Origin: Pseudomonas caspiana
Lineage (GTDB): Bacteria > Pseudomonadota > Gammaproteobacteria > Pseudomonadales > Pseudomonadaceae
Assembly: GCF_002158995.1 (NCBI RefSeq)
Contig: NZ_LOHF01000014.1
Location: 58,683 to 122,682 of the forward strand
DNA length: 64,000 bases
Direction: 5' to 3'
This document shows, piece by piece, positions 57,424-64,000 of this stretch. Positions within the stretch are counted from its first letter, which is position 1, and each line of letters opens with the position of its first letter. Position numbers and translations under genes: made by a program. The notes under the pieces were generated by a model that was not told the DNA's origin, made no database searches, and worked only from the letters and a program-made list of their open reading frames with translations.

Positions 57424-58959
57424 ATGCCGCCAGAAAAGTCTTCACAGCTTCCCGTCCCGAACACACTCGATGCGTGGCTCAAACAATTGGACGGCATTGC
57501 ATTGCCGGTTCCTCTGGCCAGCCACAGTAAAGTGCGCAGCGCACTGAACGACAGTCGCCGCTCGCTGCGGGACATCGCCGACATGATGCAGGACAGCCCG
57601 GCGCTGGTACTGAGCGTGATGCGTGAAGCCAATCATAAAAGCACTGGCTTGACCGAGCCGGCGGAAAGTCTGGAAGTGGCAATCACTCGGTTGGGCCTGG
57701 CGCGCACCGAGGTGCTACTCAATCGGCTACCCGCGCTGGAAAACGAAAAAATCCCGGTCACCTTCCGCCAATTACTGCTGATCAGCCAGCACGCGACGCA
57801 GCAGGCCAACGGCTTGTTTGCCAGTCGGCTCGCTCGCCTGTGGCAAGACATCCACCTGGGCAGCTTGTTGTTTCTGGCGCCCCTGTGGCCGATCGCACTG
57901 GCGCATCCAAAATTGCTGGATGAGTGGGAACTGCGGGTCATACACAAGGGCGAGTCGTCCCGCGCAGTAGAAAAAGCCCTGTTTGGCGTCAGCCTGCTGG
58001 AGCTGTGTATGGAGTTGGCTACCTTGTGGCGCCTGCCTCTATGGGTCACTCAAGGCTACAAATTACTGATCAGCGAACGACGGCAGTTGGTCAAGGCGTT
58101 GCACATAGCCCGGGCAAACGACGACCCGTTGCAACAGCAACAATTGATGGATGCCGATCCAAACCTGCGTCGCTGGTTTAACCAGCCCGCCAATACGGTT
58201 CTGCTAGGAAATGGTCTGGCACTCGCCGCTCAGCAGGCATGGGACAGCCCACACTGCCTGCGTTGGGAGCTACTGAGCAGTCTTTACCTGCAACAAACCA
58301 TGGACAACGTGCAACAACAGGCCCACCAGAATGCGGCCAGTAGCGCTCGCAACCATCACGATCCGGTTTTATGGCACCCGGCAGAAGCCCTGATCTGGCC
58401 ATGGGCAACCCGCCGGATTCACAGCAAATTACAGGCAGCTCCGCCACCCTCGCCTGATGCCCTGCAAAACTGGCGAAAGCTCTGCGCCGAACTGCTGGCA
58501 ACCCCGAGCCCGTTCTCCAACGCCATGCACCTGACCACCACTGCTCGCGACGCATTGGTCTCCTGTGGCATGGAACGGGTGATGCTCCTGATGGCAGACA
58601 AGACCGGGACCATGTTGCGCGTTCATCAGATCGCAGGCCTGCGTAATGAAGCGATGTCTCTGGCGCTGTCTATAAAAGACAGCACCGTGCTGCAGCGCTT
58701 GCTGGCGCAGCCGACTCAGTTGCGCATGACTCCTGCCAATATCGAACAGTTCTCTGCGCTACTGCCGGGCAATCTCCGCGCGCTGTTCCCGGGCAAGCAC
58801 TGGCTGATTCGATCCCTGAGCAGCAACAACAAAGTATTGATGCTGGTTGTGGCAGATCAGGGCGGTGGGCTGTTTTCAGAAACCTCGGTGCAGGCTTTTG
58901 GTAAAACCTGCCAGTGCATCGAACGGGCGCTCACAAGCTTTAGTGGTCGCAAAGCCTGA
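57424..58959 (+). CDS. HDOD-domain protein
   Basis: A 511-aa protein with an N-terminal HDOD domain (about residues 15-215, with LRDIADMMQDSPALVLSVMREAN and AITRLGLARTEVLL) and a C-terminal region of about 170 residues that resembles a GAF-type sensor (VMLLMADKTGTMLRVHQIAGL, then a repeat of strands). HDOD proteins lack the metal residues of HD-GYP phosphodiesterases and usually act in signalling. Position between motAB and rhdA is conserved in Pseudomonas as I recall it. Divergent from motA; no clear ribosome site before the ATG. Confidence 0.85.
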   Translation: MPPEKSSQLPVPNTLDAWLKQLDGIALPVPLASHSKVRSALNDSRRSLRDIADMMQDSPALVLSVMREANHKSTGLTEPAESLEVAITRLGLARTEVLLNRLPALENEKIPVTFRQLLLISQHATQQANGLFASRLARLWQDIHLGSLLFLAPLWPIALAHPKLLDEWELRVIHKGESSRAVEKALFGVSLLELCMELATLWRLPLWVTQGYKLLISERRQLVKALHIARANDDPLQQQQLMDADPNLRRWFNQPANTVLLGNGLALAAQQAWDSPHCLRWELLSSLYLQQTMDNVQQQAHQNAASSARNHHDPVLWHPAEALIWPWATRRIHSKLQAAPPPSPDALQNWRKLCAELLATPSPFSNAMHLTTTARDALVSCGMERVMLLMADKTGTMLRVHQIAGLRNEAMSLALSIKDSTVLQRLLAQPTQLRMTPANIEQFSALLPGNLRALFPGKHWLIRSLSSNNKVLMLVVADQGGGLFSETSVQAFGKTCQCIERALTSFSGRKA

Positions 58960-59004
58960 CAGCTGGGCTACAATTCGCCTCTTTTTTTGAATTGGAGGCT
59001 GCAC

Positions 59005-59820
59005 ATGTCCGTCTTCTCTGGTTTGCCGTTGGTCATTGAACCAAGCGACCTGAAGGATCGCCTGGATGCTCCGGAACTGATCCTGGTAGATCTGACCAGC
59101 AGCGCTCGCTACGACGCCGGACACATTCCCGGCGCGTATTTCGTTGATCCGAAATGTACCCAGTTGGGCCAGCCTCCTGCGCCCGGTCTGCTGCCTGCTC
59201 AAACCGATCTGCAAGCCCTGTTCGGCGAACTGGGCCACAACGCCAATGCGGTGTATGTGGTCTACGACGACGAAGGCGGCGGCTGGGCTGGGCGATTTAT
59301 TTGGTTACTGGATGTAATCGGCCACACCAAATACCACTACGTCGATGGTGGTCTGCTGGCCTGGGAGGCTGAAGGCTTGCCTTTATCCACTGAAGTTCCG
59401 ACACCGGCTGGCGCACCTGTCGATCTGCAACTGCACGACACCCCCACGGCCACGCGCGAATATGTGCAAAGTCGCCTGGGCGCTGCCGATCTGGCAATCT
59501 GGGATGCTCGCGGGCCGCTTGAGTACTCTGGCGAAAAAGTTGTCGCTGCCAAAGGTGGTCATATTCCAGGCGCGATCAATTTCGAGTGGACTGCGGGCAT
59601 GGATAAGGCGCGTAACCTGCGCATCCGTGAAGATATCGCAGAGATTCTCGACAGCCTGGGCATTACTGCAGATAAAGAAGTCATTACTCACTGCCAGACA
59701 CACCACCGATCAGGCTTCACCTATCTGGTCGCCAAGGCGCTGGGTTACCCTCGAGTCAAAGGCTATGCCGGTTCATGGGGAGAATGGGGCAACCACCCCG
59801 ATACGCCTGTTGAACGCTGA
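59005..59820 (+). CDS. rhdA: Thiosulfate sulfurtransferase (rhodanese)
   Basis: A 271-aa protein of two rhodanese domains; the C-terminal one is active with Cys230 in HCQTHHRSG, the same loop and position as Azotobacter vinelandii RhdA. This loop type lacks the basic residues of typical rhodanese, and RhdA is linked to redox balance rather than cyanide detoxification. GGAGG lies just before the ATG at 59005. Followed after 40 bp by psd, with which it is probably co-transcribed. Confidence 0.95.
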   Translation: MSVFSGLPLVIEPSDLKDRLDAPELILVDLTSSARYDAGHIPGAYFVDPKCTQLGQPPAPGLLPAQTDLQALFGELGHNANAVYVVYDDEGGGWAGRFIWLLDVIGHTKYHYVDGGLLAWEAEGLPLSTEVPTPAGAPVDLQLHDTPTATREYVQSRLGAADLAIWDARGPLEYSGEKVVAAKGGHIPGAINFEWTAGMDKARNLRIREDIAEILDSLGITADKEVITHCQTHHRSGFTYLVAKALGYPRVKGYAGSWGEWGNHPDTPVER

Positions 59821-59860
59821 AAACCCAGCTCATTTTTAAGCATTAAATTCAGGAATTTTG

Positions 59861-60724
59861 ATGAAAGAGCGTCTGTTTATCCTCAGCCAGTACCTGCTAC
59901 CGCATCACTTGCTGTCGCGTCTGGCGGGCTGTGTTGCCGAGTGCCGCGTGCGCTGGTTCAAGAATGCCTTTACCGCATGGTTCGCCCGTCGCTATCAGGT
60001 CAACATGTCTGAAGCGCAGGTCGAGGACTTGAGCGCCTATGAACACTTCAACGCCTTCTTCACCCGTGCTCTGAAACCCGGCGCTCGCCCGCTCGATGAA
60101 ACGCCCGGTGCCATCCTGAGCCCGGCAGATGGCGCAATCAGCCAGTTGGGCCGCATCGAACAGGGCCGTATTTTCCAGGCCAAAGGCCACAGTTTCAGCG
60201 TGCTGGAGCTGCTGGGCGGCGACCCGGCGTTATCCGCGCCGTTCATGGGTGGCGAGTTTGCGACCGTTTATCTGTCCCCCAAGGACTATCACCGCGTGCA
60301 CATGCCGCTGGCCGGTACGTTGCGTGAAATGGTGTATGTGCCGGGCCGGATCTTCTCGGTTAACCAGACTACAGCCGAAAACGTGCCTGAGCTGTTCGCC
60401 CGTAACGAGCGTGTTGTCTGCGTCTTCGATACCGAGCGCGGCCCCATGGCCGTGGTGCTGGTCGGCGCGATGATCGTGGCTTCCGTCGAAACCGTCTGGG
60501 CAGGCCTGGTGACGCCTCCCAAACGCGAACTGAAAACGTTCCGTTATGACGAAGCCGCTCGTGCGCCGGTCCATCTGGAGAAAGGTGCAGAAATGGGCCG
60601 CTTCAAGCTGGGCTCCACCGCCATCGTCCTGTTTGGCCCTGAGCAAGTGAAGTGGGCCGAGCAACTCACTGCGACATCGCCAGTGCGCATGGGCCAAGCC
60701 TTGGCACTGCCCGTACAGGTTTGA
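59861..60724 (+). CDS. psd: Phosphatidylserine decarboxylase proenzyme
   Basis: A 287-aa inner-membrane enzyme making phosphatidylethanolamine. The self-cleavage motif LGST has its Ser at residue 252, which becomes the pyruvoyl group of the small alpha chain; SPADGAI and the His motif DYHRVHMPLAGT are present. The ATG at 59861 is preferred over the TTG before it. Confidence 0.97.
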   Translation: MKERLFILSQYLLPHHLLSRLAGCVAECRVRWFKNAFTAWFARRYQVNMSEAQVEDLSAYEHFNAFFTRALKPGARPLDETPGAILSPADGAISQLGRIEQGRIFQAKGHSFSVLELLGGDPALSAPFMGGEFATVYLSPKDYHRVHMPLAGTLREMVYVPGRIFSVNQTTAENVPELFARNERVVCVFDTERGPMAVVLVGAMIVASVETVWAGLVTPPKRELKTFRYDEAARAPVHLEKGAEMGRFKLGSTAIVLFGPEQVKWAEQLTATSPVRMGQALALPVQV

Positions 60725-60733
60725 AACAGTAAA

Positions 60734-60756
60734 ATAGTGGCACTATGTGCCACTAT
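60734..60756 (+). terminator. Hairpin after psd
   Basis: ATAGTGGCAC-TAT-GTGCCACTAT is a perfect 10-bp stem 10 nt after the psd stop. No T run follows, so it could be a weak terminator or an mRNA-stabilising stem. The rest of the 261-bp gap before the next gene shows no feature I recognise. Confidence 0.55.
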
Positions 60757-60985
60757 CAAGGTCTGATAGCCGTATCATGACGTTTCCCACTCGAGCCGGC
60801 ACCGTTAGATTCGTCTGCGGGGCTGCGGCAGCAGGCCGATGCTGCTAGAGTTCCAACACCGGCTCTGTAGGAAACTTCGTGTTTGATTGATGTAGATTTC
60901 AGTTCTTTAACAGAGGACTGTTATTACTGCATCGATTCAATGCCGCCGTTCGGGCCAGAGTGGGTAGTTGGAGTTAGCCTGTCAC

Positions 60986-62770
60986 ATGAGTAATTTGAGC
61001 CTTCCTGTGTTGTTGCGCGTTCCCGCGCCAACGCAGTCGAGCCTGACATTCTGTGAAGCGACGCCCAAGGATCTCAAGCGTTGGATATCAACGCTGCCTA
61101 AAGCAAACCTGGGTGAAACAGCTCGTCAGCTCTATCAAGGCCTTACTGAACTCAATCAGCTGCTGACGCCCAGCGACAATCGACTGCAACTGCTTGAACT
61201 GCTGCGTCCCGAAGTGCATTTCGTCTGCAAGCATCTGGAACGTCACTTCCTCAATCAGGCCATCGTGCTTGATGAACGCCCGCGAAAAGTGGCCAATCTT
61301 TGTCAGGCGCTGCAAAACCATCTCGCGGTGGGCTACAAGCTGATCATCGAGCGCGTCAGCCCACGACTCAGCAAAGACCGCATTGCGCTGCTCACCACGG
61401 CACTTCAACGGGCGCTGCAATGCCTCAACGGCCCACTGATTCGCGCCAATCAATTGTATTGCCCCGTGCAGGAAGGCCTTTGGCTGGAGATGCACAAGAT
61501 CTATCAGATTGCCTGCGAGCACGGGCTACAGAACGCCCCGGTCGCGGATGAGCAGGCCATCCACGCGCATGCGTTAACGGTAGAACAGACCTATATCATT
61601 GCCTTGCTGATGGGGTGCTCGCGTTGCAACCAGATGCGCCAGCTCAACATTGGCCGTCTTGCCGATGTCCTTGATGCGTGGAGTCCATTTGTCCGGCTGC
61701 AGTCTCCGACTGACGAAAACAGTCTGTTCGCACTGTCAGCAAAACATGACAAGCCGCCGCTTTATAAATCGCTGTTTCCCGAAGAGCAGTACCCTGTCCT
61801 GCTCGGCCTGAACACCCAGGCGTTGGCGGCGATGATCAGCCGTTACATCGAAACTCCGGCAGACCAGCGGGCACAATCGCCACTTCTGGTCCCTCAGGGT
61901 TTCTCACCCGACTTGCTGGAGCATCTCGCTGCGGCATGGGGCGATGTCGCCGAGCGCACGTTTCAGCGTACGCCCGGCCAGGGCAGCCTGAGCCTGTGCA
62001 TAGGCATGAGCGCCTTGCATTATTACCTGGGCGGCAAACGCTCTTTCAGTGACATGCTACAAGTGCCGGCCACCAAGGCGGCTGAGTTCACGCTGCAGTT
62101 GGTGGCCGATAAAGCCGACGATCCTTGGGGCAGAGCCTTCGATACTCAGCGCGGCACTACTTCAGCGCTCATGCTGCCTTACGAGGAAATCCAGTATGAA
62201 CAGCCCGACGCCGATGGCACGGATGCGGCATCCAACGCTCAGCAGACATTCCCGACCTTTGAACTGAACATCGTCAACCACAGCCCTGGCGGTTACTGCC
62301 TGGCATGGCCCAAGGATGTGCCGCAGCAGTTACAGGCCGGGGAGTTAGTCGGGATTCAGGATGACGCTGGTCAGGGCTGGAGTGTCGCGGTGGTGCGCTG
62401 GGTACGCCAGGTGCGCAGCGGGGGTACGCAAATGGGGATCGAACTGATCGCCCCTTTTGCTCAGCCTTGCGGCTTGCAAATCGTTCGCCCCGAACAGAAC
62501 AGCCCATACATGCGTGCGTTGTTGCTGCCCGAAATTCGTGCGATCGAGCAACCGGCAACCCTGCTGGCGCCGAGACTGCCCTTCAAAGAGGGTAACAACG
62601 TCATGATCAACATTGCCGGAGAAGAGCACCGCGGCCTGTTGGGTCATCAGCGCACCAGCAGCGGCAGTTACAACCAGTTCGAATACGAGACCTTCGAACT
62701 GCCCGGCGCAGCGGGAGGCGGAGCGCCAAAAGCAGAACAGGAATTCGATTCGCTGTGGTCGTCGCTTTAA
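60986..62770 (+). CDS. Large protein with degenerate PilZ-like C-terminal domain
   Basis: A 594-aa soluble protein. The N-terminal 380 residues are mostly helical and of no family I can name. At about residues 420-510 lies a PilZ-like beta region: NIVNHSPGGYCLAWP resembles the D/NxSxxG element of c-di-GMP-binding PilZ domains, and TQMGIELIAP its last strand. The upstream RxxxR that contacts c-di-GMP is not evident, so binding is doubtful. The start at 60986 (MSNLSLPVLLRVP) is preferred over the TTG at 60968. Homologues lie at this place in other pseudomonads, between psd and serB (P. aeruginosa has fimX in between). Confidence 0.8.
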   Translation: MSNLSLPVLLRVPAPTQSSLTFCEATPKDLKRWISTLPKANLGETARQLYQGLTELNQLLTPSDNRLQLLELLRPEVHFVCKHLERHFLNQAIVLDERPRKVANLCQALQNHLAVGYKLIIERVSPRLSKDRIALLTTALQRALQCLNGPLIRANQLYCPVQEGLWLEMHKIYQIACEHGLQNAPVADEQAIHAHALTVEQTYIIALLMGCSRCNQMRQLNIGRLADVLDAWSPFVRLQSPTDENSLFALSAKHDKPPLYKSLFPEEQYPVLLGLNTQALAAMISRYIETPADQRAQSPLLVPQGFSPDLLEHLAAAWGDVAERTFQRTPGQGSLSLCIGMSALHYYLGGKRSFSDMLQVPATKAAEFTLQLVADKADDPWGRAFDTQRGTTSALMLPYEEIQYEQPDADGTDAASNAQQTFPTFELNIVNHSPGGYCLAWPKDVPQQLQAGELVGIQDDAGQGWSVAVVRWVRQVRSGGTQMGIELIAPFAQPCGLQIVRPEQNSPYMRALLLPEIRAIEQPATLLAPRLPFKEGNNVMINIAGEEHRGLLGHQRTSSGSYNQFEYETFELPGAAGGGAPKAEQEFDSLWSSL

Positions 62771-62788
62771 AGAGCAACACATCCGTGC

Positions 62789-62882
62789 GGTGGGAGCGAA
62801 TTCATTCGCGAAGAGGCCGGGACAATCCCATACATTTCTATCTCTTGAAATGCAGCCTGCGCGAATAAATTCGCTCTCACTG
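62789..62882. repeat. REP-like palindrome, family D (degenerate)
   Basis: GGTGGGAGCGAATTCATTCG and CGAATAAATTCGCTCTCACTGG, with an imperfect middle. It fills the 128-bp gap between the converging PilZ-like gene and serB. Confidence 0.8.
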
Positions 62883-62898
62883 GTTCAAACCCACAGCT

Positions 62899-64000
62899 TT
62901 AACCGCGCCCTTCTCGCTCTCTGACGCCCAACAGATACAGCACCCCGTCCAGCCCTAAGGTAGAGATCGCTTGTCTGGCTGACTGCTTGACCAGTGGCTT
63001 GGCGCGGAATGCGACACCCAGACCGGCGATGGCCAGCATCGGCAAGTCGTTGGCTCCGTCGCCCACCGCAATGGTCTGCTCCAGACTCAGGCCTTCCTTC
63101 GCTGCCAGCTCGCGCAACAAATCCGCCTTGCGCTGGGCATTGACGATAGGTTCAACGGCGACGCCTGTGCATTTGCCATCGACCACCTCCAGCTCGTTGG
63201 CGAAGACATAGTCGATCCCCAGTCGGGCCTGCAACTGCTTGGCAAAATAGGTGAAGCCGCCCGACAGAATCGCGGTCTTGTAGCCCAGACGTTTGAGTTC
63301 GGCGAAGAGAACTTCGGTCCCCTCGGTCAACCGAAGCGAAGCACCGATCTCGTCCAGCACGCTGACGTCCAGACCTTTGAGCAAGGCCAGACGCTCTTTA
63401 AAACTGGCGCTGAAGTCCAGTTCACCACGCATGGCGCGCTCGGTGATTTCCGAAACCCTATCGCCTACCCCATGAGCCTTGGCCAACTCATCGATGACCT
63501 CGGCTTCAATCAGGGTCGAGTCCATATCAAACACCGCCAGGCGCCGGTTGCGGCGGTACAACGAGTCCTGTTGGAAAGCGATATCGACGTTCAATTCCTC
63601 GGCAGCCTGCAGGAACTCAGCCTGCAAAGCCTTGGCGTCAGCGGGTTCGCCTCGCACAGAGAACTCAACGCAGCCTTTGCCGTGATCAGTCGGCGCATCC
63701 AGCGGCATGCGCCGGGACAGACGATCAATGCTGTCAATGCTCAGGCCGTGTCGGGTCGTAATAGAGCTGACACGCTGCAACTGTTCGGCAGTCACTTTGC
63801 GGGTCAGTAGCGTCACGATGTGCCGCGGGTTGTCCTGATTGTCGACCCACTGCTGATAATCCGCCTCAGACAGCGGACTGATGCGCACCTGCTGATCCAG
63901 TGCATGCGCCGCCGATTGAATGGCCGCAAGGACAGAAGCCCCCTGCTCGGTGTCGGGGATTTCGACAAGAATGCCGAACGACATGACGCCGTGAATCACC
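62899..64000 (-). CDS. serB: Phosphoserine phosphatase (5' end outside the window)
   Basis: At least 366 residues are visible; the frame is open to the right edge, and the first residues seen (IHGVMSFGILVEIPDTEQG) belong to the interior of the first ACT-like domain, so some 30-60 residues are missing. Two ACT-like domains precede the HAD phosphatase with FDMDSTLIEAE (nucleophile Asp), the SGGF motif and GDGANDLPML. It makes serine from phosphoserine, the last step of serine synthesis. Confidence 0.96.
   Translation of the reverse strand, partial: VIHGVMSFGILVEIPDTEQGASVLAAIQSAAHALDQQVRISPLSEADYQQWVDNQDNPRHIVTLLTRKVTAEQLQRVSSITTRHGLSIDSIDRLSRRMPLDAPTDHGKGCVEFSVRGEPADAKALQAEFLQAAEELNVDIAFQQDSLYRRNRRLAVFDMDSTLIEAEVIDELAKAHGVGDRVSEITERAMRGELDFSASFKERLALLKGLDVSVLDEIGASLRLTEGTEVLFAELKRLGYKTAILSGGFTYFAKQLQARLGIDYVFANELEVVDGKCTGVAVEPIVNAQRKADLLRELAAKEGLSLEQTIAVGDGANDLPMLAIAGLGVAFRAKPLVKQSARQAISTLGLDGVLYLLGVREREGRG

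Overview
The window is a contiguous piece of a Pseudomonas chromosome. Gene content, protein sequences and moderately high GC all fit this genus. Gene order from pncB-nadE-azu through dnaB, rpsF-rplI, rnr, purA-hisZ, hflKC-hflX-hfq, miaA-mutL-amiB, orn-rsgA, motAB, rhdA-psd to serB follows the conserved Pseudomonas backbone as I remember it from P. aeruginosa PAO1. The many extragenic palindromes of the (C)TGTAGGAGC type, the acdS gene, the absence of fimX next to serB and the absence of a yjeT-like gene beside hflC point to the fluorescens/syringae side of the genus. I cannot fix the species. No prophage, insertion sequence or CRISPR array is visible.

Region by region. (1) 1-4.6 kb, accessory: an SDR oxidoreductase, a 700-bp gene-free stretch with four DnaA-box matches, an Lrp-type regulator, an unknown 155-aa protein, then ACC deaminase (acdS) divergent from its Lrp-type regulator (acdR). 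(2) 4.8-10.4 kb: a five-gene branched-chain-type amino-acid ABC transporter, livKHMGF, with a textbook sigma-54 promoter and, upstream of it, an array of short repeats spaced 21-24 bp. (3) 10.4-15 kb: amaB (lysine/pipecolate catabolism) divergent from a LysR regulator, then a lone GT-C-like membrane protein bracketed by two copies of one palindrome family. (4) 15.2-18.6 kb: NAD salvage (pncB, nadE), azurin and a small charged protein. (5) 18.7-25.6 kb: a three-gene operon of two transglutaminase-like proteins around a circularly permuted ATP-grasp/alpha-E protein. It is widespread but its substrate is unknown, and it is the best candidate here for an under-described biochemical system.

(6) 25.9-57.2 kb, core genome, mostly on the minus strand: a YgiQ radical-SAM protein, dnaB, the rpsF-rpsR-DUF2232-rplI operon, rlmB-rnr, twin tRNA-Leu(CAG) genes with duplicated promoters, a chemoreceptor, hisZ-purA, the hfq-hflX-hflK-hflC cluster with miaA, mutL, amiB, tsaE and nnrE upstream, queG, a TRIC-type membrane protein, orn, rsgA, and motAB behind a sigma-28 promoter. 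(7) 57.4-64 kb: an HDOD protein, rhdA, psd, a large protein with a degenerate PilZ-like C-terminus, and serB, which runs off the right edge.

The window joins amino-acid uptake and catabolism on the left to a dense block of translation, RNA-processing, repair and envelope housekeeping genes. The least explained signals are non-coding: the DnaA-box cluster, the repeat array over a sigma-54 promoter, and the mixture of extragenic palindrome families. Statements about other genomes are from memory and were not checked by search.
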